Positions 45,182-52,463 of a stretch of DNA of 64,000 bases are shown here, in pieces. How positions within the stretch are numbered: the stretch's first letter is position 1; each line of letters starts with the position of its first letter. This DNA is from Streptomyces tateyamensis (lineage in GTDB: Bacteria > Actinomycetota > Actinomycetes > Streptomycetales > Streptomycetaceae), in the NCBI RefSeq assembly GCF_003205575.1, contig NZ_PYBW01000081.1:85031-149030 (forward strand), written 5' to 3'. The position numbers and the translations under genes were made by a program. A model generated the notes under the pieces. The model saw only the letters and a program-made list of their open reading frames with translations, made no database searches and was not told the DNA's origin.

Positions 45182-46240
45182 TCAGCGGCTGGCTGCGTAG
45201 ACCCGGTTGACCGGGCTCTCGGCGGCCAGCGTCCAGTGGTGCAGCCCGGCCCGGTCGGCCAGGTCGCGCATCGCCTCCTCGCCGGCGTGGTTGCCCATCG
45301 CCATCGGCCCGTGCTGGGCCAGCGCGGCGGGCAGGCAGACCGCGACCGAGGCGGAGACCACGGCGCGCCCGATCGGGTTGGCGTTCGCGGTCACGTCGGC
45401 CGAGACGTTGGGCTCCACGATCATGCAGGAGCCGTCGTCCGCCAGCGCCTGCTGGGCATGGCTCAGCGCGCCGCCCGGGTCACCCATGTCGTGCAGGCAG
45501 TCGAAGAAGGTGATCAGGTCGTAGCCGCTGCCCGGGAAGTCCTGGGCGGTGGCCACGTCGAAGCGGACCCGGTCGCCCATGCCCTTCTCCTGCGCGATCC
45601 GGCGGGCCTGCTCGACCGAGGGGCCGTGGAAGTCGAAGCCGTGGAAGCGCGAGTTGGGGTAGGCGTCGGCCATCAGCATGGTCGAGTAGCCGTAGCCGCA
45701 GCCCACGTCGGCCACCTCGGCGCCCTCGACCAGCTTGCGCTCGGTGCCGTTCATCGCGGGGATCCACTCCGGGACCAGCGCCCCGGTGTAGCCGGGGCGG
45801 AAGAACTTGGCGGTGCCGGAGAAGAGCGCGCCGCTGTGCTCCTCCCAGCCGACCCCGCTGCCGGTGCGGAAGGCCTCCATCAGCGCGTCCTCGGTGCCGT
45901 ACAGCGCCTGCAGCATGGTGTAGAAACCGGCGCAGTAGGTCGGCGCCTCCGGGTCGGCCAGCACCGCGGCGTGCTCGTCCGGCAGCAGGTAGCTGTCGGC
46001 GGCCGCGTCGTACTCGACGTACTCGCCGGCCACCTGGGCGGCCAGCCACTCGCGCAGGTAGCGCTCCTGCAGGCCGGTCTTCGCCGCCAGCTGGGCCGAG
46101 GTCACGGGTCCGGCACCGGCCATCGCGGTGTACAGGCCCAGCCGGTCGCCCAGCGAGGTGCACAGTCCGGCCACCGCGGCTCCGCCGTCGGCCACCACCC
46201 GCTCCAGGAACTCCATCATCCGTTCTTCGTCCACAGGCAT
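45182..46240 (-). CDS. Class I SAM-dependent methyltransferase with N-terminal winged helix
   Basis: A 352-residue protein. N-terminal residues 1-90 look like the dimerisation/winged-helix domain (GDRLGLYTAMAGAGPVTSAQLAAKTGLQERYLREWLAAQVA), and residues 170 onward hold the SAM site (EVADVGCGYGYSTMLMADAYP; GFDFHGPSVEQARRIA; LITFFDCLHDMGDP). Resembles mycobacterial Rv2258c-type methyltransferases. ATG after GAAGGAGGAGG. Substrate unknown. Confidence 0.85.
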   Translation of the reverse strand: MPVDEERMMEFLERVVADGGAAVAGLCTSLGDRLGLYTAMAGAGPVTSAQLAAKTGLQERYLREWLAAQVAGEYVEYDAAADSYLLPDEHAAVLADPEAPTYCAGFYTMLQALYGTEDALMEAFRTGSGVGWEEHSGALFSGTAKFFRPGYTGALVPEWIPAMNGTERKLVEGAEVADVGCGYGYSTMLMADAYPNSRFHGFDFHGPSVEQARRIAQEKGMGDRVRFDVATAQDFPGSGYDLITFFDCLHDMGDPGGALSHAQQALADDGSCMIVEPNVSADVTANANPIGRAVVSASVAVCLPAALAQHGPMAMGNHAGEEAMRDLADRAGLHHWTLAAESPVNRVYAASR

Positions 46241-46300
46241 GCGGACCGCCTCCTCCTTCACGCGGGTCCTCGCCACTCCCCCACTCCAGCAGAACGCGAA

Positions 46301-46339
46301 CGTCCCGGGCCATACGGGATTCTCCGTAGGTCCGGGACG
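46301..46339 (-). terminator. Nested dyad between the DUF1059 and methyltransferase genes
   Basis: CGTCCCGG (46301-46308) pairs with CCGGGACG (46332-46339), and within it TACGG (46313-46317) with CCGTA (46324-46328). It lies in the 110-base gap after the DUF1059 stop on the minus strand, so it may be its terminator; it could also be an operator for the methyltransferase gene. Confidence 0.5.
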
Positions 46340-46350
46340 GGTAACGCCAG

Positions 46351-46545
46351 TCAGCTGTGCTGCAGGACCAGCTCCTCCTTGAGAGCGGCGCGGATCTGCT
46401 CGCGCAGCTCAGGGCTGTCGGTCTCGCCGTGCACCGAGACCGCATGCTCGGTGGCGGCACGGACGACCTCGTCCTCGGTGCCGGTGATCACCAGCGAGCA
46501 GTTGTTCTCGCTCGGCCACTCCCGGCAGTCGGCGACCTTGCGCAT
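46351..46545 (-). CDS. DUF1059 small protein
   Basis: A 64-residue protein (KVADCREWPSENNCSLVITG, then ATEHAVSVHGETDSPELREQI) matching DUF1059, a small soluble family with two conserved Cys. Its function is unknown. ATG at 46545 preceded by GGGAGGTCGATC. Confidence 0.82.
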   Translation of the reverse strand: MRKVADCREWPSENNCSLVITGTEDEVVRAATEHAVSVHGETDSPELREQIRAALKEELVLQHS

Positions 46546-46725
46546 GATCGACCTCCCGATCCGCCTCGCCGCCGGGCCGCCGGCGGGCCACCCACCGGCC
46601 CGGGGACCGGCGCGCGCCGGTGTGCGGGCGTGTCGCGGAACCATTGTCCCTCCGCGCCGCCGGTCGGATAGTTTGGACCTGCTCGCCCACCCGCTCCGCC
46701 GCGCGTCAGGAGAACTCCGCCAGCC

Positions 46726-47061
46726 ATGACCGAGACCGCTGCCCTGCCCGGCTTCGCCGGCCGGACCTACCTCTTCGAGGTCGACAACGGCGCCGCCTTC
46801 CGCAACACCTACTCCGCCGACGGCAAGCGGCTGCGCTGGGAGGGGCTGGGCGAGTCGGCCGGTCAGTGGCTGGACGTCGAGCTGCACGTGGCCCAGGTGG
46901 CGCCGCAGATCTGGTTCGTCAGCTGGACCGAGGACAGCGGGCTCACCATCAGCCACGTGATGGACCTGGGCGCCATGACGGTGCGGGTGTTCTGGACCTA
47001 CGAGGGCGAGGGCGGCCGGGTCGGCGAGCTGCACACCGGGCGGCTGCAGCAGGTGGGCTGA
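46726..47061 (+). CDS. MoaF-like small protein
   Basis: A 111-residue protein (GFAGRTYLFEVDNGAAFRNTYSADGKRLRWE ... TEDSGLTISHVMDLGAMTVRVFWTY). The beta-rich sequence resembles the MoaF-type lipocalin-like domain. No signal peptide. ATG follows CAGGAGA. Stands alone; the 189 bases after it hold nothing that I can support. Confidence 0.7.
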   Translation: MTETAALPGFAGRTYLFEVDNGAAFRNTYSADGKRLRWEGLGESAGQWLDVELHVAQVAPQIWFVSWTEDSGLTISHVMDLGAMTVRVFWTYEGEGGRVGELHTGRLQQVG

Positions 47062-47250
47062 GGCCCGGTCAACTGACGTTCCCCCAGGGGCCCGACCGCA
47101 CTGTTCTCAGGGTCCTGCGGGCTGGGGGTCCTGCGGGTTAAGGTCCGCGCGCCCTACCTCTCGCGGCGGGAACCCTCTGAGCGGACCGGGCTCGCGCCTC
47201 CGGCACGCCTGGGCGCACCCTCTGCCACGCCGGGGTGCACCCGGTCCGGC

Positions 47251-48153
47251 TCAGGCGCGCCAGGCCACGGCGAAGGCGCGGGCCGGGTTCTGGCGCAGCA
47301 TCAGCTCCACCGCCTGCTCGCCCAGGAGCCGGGTCAGGCGGGGCCGCAGCCCGGTGAGCAGGTGCGGCATGCCCGGGCCGTCGGCGCTCACCGAGCGGGC
47401 CGCAGCCGTGGTGGTGTCGCCGCCGAGCAGCAACTGGTGGGCGTGGCCGGCGCCGACGAGTTCGGCGAGCAGCTCGGGCAGCCGCCAGTCGGTCGCGTGG
47501 TTGGCGCGGGACGGGCCGTCCACGGCCAGGTAGGCGCCGGCGGCGGCGAGCTCGCGGACCAGGCCGGCGTCGGGGGCGCGGTTGAGGTGCCCCAGGATCA
47601 CGCTGCTCGCGGGCACCCCCAGCTCGGTGCAGAGCAGCGTGAGCACCTCGGCGGCGGCGCTGCCGTGCTCGTGGTGCACCGCGATCGGCGCGCCGGTGGC
47701 GTGGTGGGCGGCGGCGGCCGCGTGCAGGGTGGCCGTCGCGTGCGCGTCGAGGCGGTGGAAGGCGCCGGCCACCTTGATCAGGCCGGCCCGGACCCCGTCG
47801 GTGATCCCCTCGGTCAGCTCGGCGGTGAACAGCTCGGCCAGCGTCTCCATCGCCGGCAGCCGCTCGTAGTGCGCCGCGCGGTGCAGGCCGGTGGCGGCCA
47901 CCAGGTGGACCCCGCTCTCGCGGGCCAGTCCCGGCAGCTCGCCCGCGTGCCGGCCCAGCCCGTGCGGCGTCCACTGCACCACCGCGCGCCCGCCGGCCGC
48001 CCGGAAGGCGGCCAGCTCGGCGGCGGCAGCCGCCCGGTCGTCCAGCTCCTGGCCAGGCAGCAGGGCGCTGCGGAAGAACAGGTGGTCGTGCGCGTTGCAC
48101 AGGCCGAACTCGGCGGGGTCGAGGTCACCGAGCACGGTGCGGATCAGCTTCAC
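47251..48153 (-). CDS. Phosphotriesterase/lactonase-like amidohydrolase
   Basis: A 300-residue TIM-barrel protein. CNAHDHLFFRSALL near residue 18 is the HxH motif; GLIKVAGAFHR near 122 contributes the bridging Lys; PIAVHHEHGSA near 156, VILGHLNRAPD near 182 and LLLGGDTTTA near 245 give the remaining metal ligands of the phosphotriesterase family. Members act as lactonases or esterases. The GTG start overlaps the upstream stop (GTGA), coupling it to the carboxymuconolactone-decarboxylase-like gene. Confidence 0.85.
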   Translation of the reverse strand: MKLIRTVLGDLDPAEFGLCNAHDHLFFRSALLPGQELDDRAAAAAELAAFRAAGGRAVVQWTPHGLGRHAGELPGLARESGVHLVAATGLHRAAHYERLPAMETLAELFTAELTEGITDGVRAGLIKVAGAFHRLDAHATATLHAAAAAHHATGAPIAVHHEHGSAAAEVLTLLCTELGVPASSVILGHLNRAPDAGLVRELAAAGAYLAVDGPSRANHATDWRLPELLAELVGAGHAHQLLLGGDTTTAAARSVSADGPGMPHLLTGLRPRLTRLLGEQAVELMLRQNPARAFAVAWRA

Positions 48154-48557
48154 TGCGCGTCCAGCCCTTCGAAGGTCGCCGCCGCCACCCGCAGCGCGGC
48201 CAGCGCCTTCGGCGCACCGATGTACGGCGCCTGGTGCACCAGTACCTCCACCACCTGCTCCCGGCTCAGCCCGACCCGCAGGGCGCTGCGGATGTGCCCG
48301 GTCAGCTGCGGGTCCACCCCGCCGAGGACGGCCAGGGTGGCGATGTTCACCAGCTGGCGCTCGGCCGGGGTGAGCCCCGGGCGCTGGTAGGTGCCGCCGA
48401 ACAGGCTGGTGACGATCCAGTCCGGGAACCCCGGGGCGATCCGCTCCAGCGCGGGCAGCGCGGCGAGCTGGGTGGCCTCGTCCTGGTACTCGTCCAGGGT
48501 CCGGTAGCCGGCCGCGCGGTCGACCACGGCCGGGGTGAGGGAGGTTTCGACGGTCAT
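48150..48557 (-). CDS. Carboxymuconolactone-decarboxylase-family protein
   Basis: A 135-residue AhpD-like helical protein (LNLATLAVLGG-type motif as LVNIATLAVLGGVDPQLTGHIRSALRVGLSREQVVEVLVHQAPY). It lacks the CxxC of true AhpD peroxidase, so decarboxylase or isomerase chemistry is more likely. First of a two-gene operon with the phosphotriesterase-like gene, whose promoter carries a 20-bp palindrome at 48596-48615. Confidence 0.85.
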   Translation of the reverse strand: MTVETSLTPAVVDRAAGYRTLDEYQDEATQLAALPALERIAPGFPDWIVTSLFGGTYQRPGLTPAERQLVNIATLAVLGGVDPQLTGHIRSALRVGLSREQVVEVLVHQAPYIGAPKALAALRVAAATFEGLDAQ

Positions 48558-48595
48558 GGTGCCGCCCTTTCTCTGACACGGTTGCTGCCGCAGAC

Positions 48596-48615
48596 TGTAC
48601 ATACTAGTAGGTACA
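48596..48615 (-). promoter_or_regulatory. Near-perfect 20-bp palindrome upstream of the decarboxylase-lactonase operon
   Basis: TGTACATACTAGTAGGTACA differs from its own complement only at two symmetric positions. It lies 38-58 bases before the ATG at 48557, typical of a TetR- or GntR-type operator over a promoter. No adjacent regulator gene is present, so the reader is encoded elsewhere. Confidence 0.7.
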
Positions 48616-48790
48616 GAGCACCAGAGGCGGCCCCCTGAACGTGCGCGGGCATCGGCACCGACGTGCACCGACGCCGCCGAAAAAGGCTGGACAGCACGGG
48701 GGGAAGGGACGATAGGGTGCCGGAATAGTTGAATCTTCATGCGTTGTTGTCCGGGCCGGTAGTCCGAATACACCGAAGGGAGTCAAGACC

Positions 48791-49117
48791 GTGAAAGCCC
48801 TCTCCCCCGCCGAGGAGTACGCCCGGGCGCAGCTGTTCTTCGATGCCAAGGCCTACGCGGACGCGGCTCTCATCCTGGAGCCGCTCGTCACCGCCGAGCC
48901 CGGGCAGCTGGCCGCCCGGCTGCTGCTGGCCCGCAGCTTCTACCACTCCGCCCAGCTGAACCGCGCCGCCGCCGAGCTGCGCCGGGTCCTGGAGCAGGAT
49001 CCGGCCGAGAGCTACGCGCACCTGATGCTCGGCCGCACTCTGGAACGCCAGGGCCACCCCGACCAGGCCCGCCCGCACCTGCGCCTGGCCGCCGCGATGA
49101 CCGACCCCGGCGCCTGA
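48791..49117 (+). CDS. TPR-repeat protein
   Basis: A 108-residue protein with about three tetratricopeptide-like helical pairs (EEYARAQLFFDAKAYADAALILEPL; ARLLLARSFYHSAQLNRAAAELRRVLEQDP; AHLMLGRTLERQGHPDQARPHLRLA). Such small TPR proteins are adaptors. GTG start after GAAGGGAGTC. A hairpin follows. Confidence 0.85.
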   Translation: MKALSPAEEYARAQLFFDAKAYADAALILEPLVTAEPGQLAARLLLARSFYHSAQLNRAAAELRRVLEQDPAESYAHLMLGRTLERQGHPDQARPHLRLAAAMTDPGA

Positions 49118-49138
49118 CCCGGCCGTCCCCCACGAACC

Positions 49139-49172
49139 GCCGCCCGCCCGCACCCCCACGCGGGCGGGCGGC
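49139..49172. terminator. Bidirectional hairpin between TPR and LysE-type genes
   Basis: GCCGCCCGCCCGC (49139-49151) pairs with GCGGGCGGGCGGC (49160-49172) over an 8-base loop between convergent genes. Confidence 0.75.
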
Positions 49173-49193
49173 TCCCTGGGTCCGCGCCTGCGG

Positions 49194-49796
49194 CTACTGG
49201 AACAGCAGCCGCAGGGCGAGGCCTGCGATCAGGGCACTGGCGAGCAGGGCGGTGGCCAGGCGGGCGCCGGGGGTGGTGAGGAGGCGGCCCAGGACGGAGC
49301 CGCCGGTGGCGAGCAGCAGCTGCCAGGAGGCCGAGGCCAGGAAGGCGGCCAGCACGAAGAGGGTCGCGCTGCCCGGGTGGGCCACCCGGCCGCCGAGGAC
49401 CAGGGCCGCGAAGTAGACGACGGTGGCCGGATTGAGCAGGGTCAGCCCGAGCAGGGCCAGGTAGGCGCGCGAGGGGGAGGCCGCCAGCACCGAAGGACTG
49501 GTGCCGGCACTGCGGCGGGCAGCCCGGGCGGTCCGCGCGGCGATCACCAGCAGCACGGCAACGGCCGCCCAGCGCAAGGGAGTCGACACCGGCTCCAGGA
49601 TCTCCACCAGCCCCTGGCCGCCGAGCACGGCAAGCGCCGCGTACACCCCGTCGGCCGTCGCCACCCCGAGTGCGGCGGCCGAGGCGACCCGCCAGCCGGC
49701 CCGCGCGGCCAAGCCCACCAGCAGCGCGCCGATCGCACCCACCGGCACCGCGATCCCGTAGCCGGCCCACAGGCCGGCCAGCAGCGCGCCCGTCAC
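49194..49796 (-). CDS. LysE-family amino-acid/metabolite exporter
   Basis: About 200 residues with six hydrophobic spans. VTGALLAGLWAGYGIAVPVGAIGALLVGL at the start, GLTLLNPATVVYFAALVLGG near residue 110 and the C-terminal LLASALIAGLALRLLF are typical of LysE/RhtB/ArgO exporters. I chose GTG at 49796 since homologous proteins begin at this point, though no good ribosome site precedes it; the stop of a short upstream reading frame overlaps this GTG (GTGA), which could supply coupling. Confidence 0.78.
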   Translation of the reverse strand: MTGALLAGLWAGYGIAVPVGAIGALLVGLAARAGWRVASAAALGVATADGVYAALAVLGGQGLVEILEPVSTPLRWAAVAVLLVIAARTARAARRSAGTSPSVLAASPSRAYLALLGLTLLNPATVVYFAALVLGGRVAHPGSATLFVLAAFLASASWQLLLATGGSVLGRLLTTPGARLATALLASALIAGLALRLLFQ

Positions 49797-49987
49797 GGCG
49801 CGGCGGGTATGGTCCGCTCCGGCGAGAAGGCGGTCTGCTGTCGGCGCGCGGCTTCCGCGTGGCGGCGGGTGAGCGGGCGCGGTGGCAGCGTCGTGGTCAT
49901 GCGGGACATGCTGCTCGCGGGAGCACGGGCGGGGCAAACGGTTTTGGCGGGTCCGCTACAGCTCCCCCCGACCGCCTCCGGCACTGC

Positions 49988-50518
49988 TCACTGCCCTCGT
50001 TCGATCCGCTGCTGGTTCTCCACCAGGCGCAGGCACAGGTGGCGCAGTTGGGCCAGCTCCTGCGGGGTGCAACCGTCGAACAGGGCAGCCATGGCGCGCC
50101 GACTGGGCTCGCGGAAGGCGGCGAGCCAGTCCTGGCCGGCCACGGTGAGGTGCACCCGGACGGAGCGGCGGTCCTGCGGATCGGCCCCGCGGGCGGCGAG
50201 CCGCTCGCGCTCCAGGGTGTCCACCAGTCCGGTGACGTTGCGCGAGCTCACCCCGCCGGCCCGAGCCAGCTCGCCGATGCTCAACCCCTCGGCGCCGGCG
50301 CTGCTCAGGCGCACCAGCACGTCCAGCGCTCCCGCGCTCACCCCGCGCCCGTCAACGCCCTGCCCCCGCAGCCGCTCGACCGCCTGCGCCGCCGACCGCA
50401 CCGCCGCCGCCGTCTCCAGGGCGAGCGTGTCACCCCCTTGCGTGAACACGCTCATCGCCGACCGGACGGCGGGGGCGTAGCGGTGGCCGTCGGGGTCGGT
50501 GGGATGGGGGGCGGACAT
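49988..50518 (-). CDS. MarR-family transcriptional regulator
   Basis: A 176-residue MarR protein. The winged helix reads LVRLSSAGAEGLSIGELARAGGVSSRNVTGLVDTLERERLAARGADPQDRRSVRVHLT (residues about 72-130, compressed), with DxRS as the wing. It probably controls the exporter downstream or the divergent methyltransferase. The operator-like dyad at 50530-50543 lies just before the start. Confidence 0.88.
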   Translation of the reverse strand: MSAPHPTDPDGHRYAPAVRSAMSVFTQGGDTLALETAAAVRSAAQAVERLRGQGVDGRGVSAGALDVLVRLSSAGAEGLSIGELARAGGVSSRNVTGLVDTLERERLAARGADPQDRRSVRVHLTVAGQDWLAAFREPSRRAMAALFDGCTPQELAQLRHLCLRLVENQQRIERGQ

Positions 50519-50529
50519 TTATATACCTC

Positions 50530-50543
50530 ATTCTTAGTTGAAT
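50530..50543. promoter_or_regulatory. AT-rich dyad upstream of the MarR gene
   Basis: ATTC-TTAGTT-GAAT at 50530-50543 is an AT-rich inverted repeat in an otherwise GC-rich region, 12-25 bases before the MarR start. This is a usual place for MarR autorepression. Confidence 0.5.
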
Positions 50544-50622
50544 ATCACTCTAGCCGATCTCACGCTCCGTGAACAGTGGCAGGCCATCAGGGGCGGTTTC
50601 GTGGTGAACAGTAGACGGAGCG

Positions 50623-51342
50623 TCACCGCTGGGCGAGGAAGACCAGTTCCTTGCCCGGGCGATCCGGGGCGTCGCGGACCTCGCGCAGTTGGTAGCCCTG
50701 GGCGGCCAGGTCGGCGGCCACCTCGTCGCGACTGCGGAAGCGCAGGGTCGAGTCGGAGATCAGCCGGCGGCCGTCGGCGGCGAAGGCGTAGTGCCATCGA
50801 AAGCTCACCAAGGGGCCCGACACGTCGAGGAGTTCGACCCAGCTCTCCACCGCGCCGAAGTCCGGGAGCTCGGTGACCCGGTAGGAGTCGGCGCGGTTCC
50901 ACTGCTCCCAGGCGCGGCGGGCCGGGTCGCGGGTCTCGAACACCAGGTGGCCGCCGGGGCGCAGGGCGTCGTGCGCCCCCGCGAGGGTGGCCCGCCACTG
51001 GGCGGGGTCGGTGATCTGCTGGGCGGTGTTCGCCGTCATGGTGGCGAGGTCGGCCTGGAGCGGGGGCAGCGTCGTCGCGTCACCGACCAGCCAGCGCACC
51101 CGCTCGGCACCGGGCTTGCCCCGGGCCACCTCGACGGACGCCGCGGCCGGGTCGACCCCGACCACCGCCACCCCGAGCTCCGCGAGCAGCAGCGCGAAGA
51201 CCCCGGTCCCGCAGCCGATGTCCAACACCCGCCCGGCGCCGAGCTGTTCGGCGATCTCCAGGTAGGCGGGCAGGTCGCCGCGGTCGGGGTCGAGCGGGTC
51301 GTAGAGCGCTGCCAGCAGCGGGTGGTCGAACTCGTTGGCCAT
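50623..51342 (-). CDS. Class I SAM-dependent methyltransferase
   Basis: A 239-residue methyltransferase with the SAM motif RVLDIGCGTGVFALLLAELG near residue 38, VVGVDPAAASVEVARGKPG near 60 and MTANTAQQITDPAQW near 105. Resembles UbiE/COQ5-type small-molecule methyltransferases. ATG at 51342. Substrate unknown. Confidence 0.87.
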   Translation of the reverse strand: MANEFDHPLLAALYDPLDPDRGDLPAYLEIAEQLGAGRVLDIGCGTGVFALLLAELGVAVVGVDPAAASVEVARGKPGAERVRWLVGDATTLPPLQADLATMTANTAQQITDPAQWRATLAGAHDALRPGGHLVFETRDPARRAWEQWNRADSYRVTELPDFGAVESWVELLDVSGPLVSFRWHYAFAADGRRLISDSTLRFRSRDEVAADLAAQGYQLREVRDAPDRPGKELVFLAQR

Positions 51343-51389
51343 GGCGCGACCGTACCCGCCGACGCCGCTCGACCACCCGCGGTTTTCCC

Positions 51390-51590
51390 TTACCGGCCAC
51401 CGGCGTTGAGCAGCAGGCTGGGCGTGCAGGTCAGGATGCTGCTGCCCTGCTGCGGGCGGTTGTGGGGGATCGCGTTCTGGGTCGCGCGGGTGAGGATCCA
51501 CGACTTCAGGGCAGCCGGGGGCAGGCCGCCGCTGGCGGCCTTGTAGAGCGCGGCGACGCCGGCTGCCGTCGACCGCCATCGGCACCGAGC
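51390..51590 (-). pseudogene. 3' remnant of a subtilisin-like (S8) serine protease
   Basis: On the minus strand the last ~57 codons before a TAA at 51392-51390 read AGVAALYKAASGGLPPA, then ALKSWILTRATQNAI and ILTCTPSLLLNAGG. This fits the C-terminal end of a secreted subtilase just after the catalytic-Ser motif (normally GTSMAxPHVAGVAALY). The Ser motif is broken: SMA-like codons near 51575-51585 are out of frame with AGVAALY, and no signal peptide, catalytic Asp or His region exists upstream. A strong hairpin at 51592-51627 marks the break. Hence a truncated, frameshifted relic. Confidence 0.65.
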
Positions 51591-51591
51591 C

Positions 51592-51627
51592 GCCGTCCCG
51601 GCGGAGCCGAGGCTCCGCCGGGACGGC
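51592..51627. terminator. Strong hairpin next to the subtilase remnant
   Basis: GCCGTCCCGGCGGAGCC (51592-51608) pairs with GGCTCCGCCGGGACGGC (51611-51627), a 17-bp stem with a very tight loop. It may once have been a terminator of another gene joined to the remnant by deletion. Confidence 0.6.
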
Positions 51628-51716
51628 GTGGGACTCCGTCACATCGCAGTGGCACGGTCACGTTCCGTCACTTCCGAGAAAATCGCTCGATCGTTCGATT
51701 TCGACTTGAATCTTGG

Positions 51717-51730
51717 CGAACGAATGTTCG
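51717..51730 (+). promoter_or_regulatory. LexA (SOS) box of the imuA'-imuB-dnaE2 operon
   Basis: CGAAC-GAAT-GTTCG is an exact match to the actinobacterial LexA consensus CGAAC-N4-GTTCG. It lies only 12 bases before the GTG start of imuA', so transcription must start close to or at the start codon; a leaderless message is likely. Confidence 0.9.
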
Positions 51731-51742
51731 ATCCTTGACCTC

Positions 51743-52462
51743 GTGGCCACCCCCGTACTTCTCCCGCACGCGGCGCCGGCGCCGATCGAGGGCGGACCGG
51801 TGCTGGGCGGGCTGCTGCCCGGGATCAAGCGGGGCACCGCGGTCTCCGTGGCGGGGGACGCCGGCCTGCTGCTGGCGCTGGCGACCGGGGCCGGTCCGGA
51901 GCGGGACGGGTGGTGCGCCGCCGTGGGGCTGCCGGAGCTCGGGCTGCTCGCGGCCACCGGGTACGGCATCGACCCCGGCCGGCTGCTGCTCGCCGACCGC
52001 CCCGGCCGGCAGTGGCCCGAGGTGGTGGCCGCGCTGGCCGGCGGGGTCGAGGTGGTCCTGCTGCGCCCGCCCGGCGAGGTGGCTCCGCAGCTGGCGGCCC
52101 GGCTCGGGGCGGTGCTGCGGCGCACCGGGTGCGTGCTGCTGGTGGCCGGCGACTGGCCGGGGGCCGCGCTGCGGCTGAGCGTGCGGCGCAGCCGCTGGGT
52201 GGGTCTGGGGGCGGGGCACGGCCTGCTGGCCGGGCGGCAGGCCGAGGTCCTGGTGGAGGGCCGGGGCGCCGCCGCGCGCGGGCGGTCCGGGTGGCTCTGG
52301 CTGCCCGACGAGCACGGCGTGGTCCGTGCGCTGACCCCGGCCGAGCAGGCCGAGGCGGACGGTACTCGGGGCGGCGCCCTCGCGCCCGCCGCGGTCGGGG
52401 TGGGGTCCGGCGGGCAGCCGTCGGGCGACGCGGTGGGGCGGGGCCGGCTGACGGCGGTGTGA
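51743..52462 (+). CDS. imuA': ImuA' (RecA-like mutasome subunit)
   Basis: About 239 residues. The sequence (GGLLPGIKRGTAVSVAGDAGLLLALATG; WCAAVGLPELGLLAATGYGIDPGRLLLADRP; EVVLLRPPGEVAPQLAARLGAVLRRTGCVLLVAGDWPGA) is the RecA-like core of actinobacterial ImuA', lacking a good Walker A loop. It recruits ImuB and DnaE2 to stalled forks. GTG at 51743 is chosen just after the LexA box. imuB starts two bases after its stop. Confidence 0.87.
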   Translation: MATPVLLPHAAPAPIEGGPVLGGLLPGIKRGTAVSVAGDAGLLLALATGAGPERDGWCAAVGLPELGLLAATGYGIDPGRLLLADRPGRQWPEVVAALAGGVEVVLLRPPGEVAPQLAARLGAVLRRTGCVLLVAGDWPGAALRLSVRRSRWVGLGAGHGLLAGRQAEVLVEGRGAAARGRSGWLWLPDEHGVVRALTPAEQAEADGTRGGALAPAAVGVGSGGQPSGDAVGRGRLTAV

Positions 52463-52463
52463 C

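Noticed and set aside
49793..49915. Short minus-strand frame ending in a GTGA overlap with the LysE-type gene
   Set aside because: Could be a translationally coupled leader, but it has a poor ribosome site, basic low-complexity sequence and no recognisable homology; not listed as a gene.
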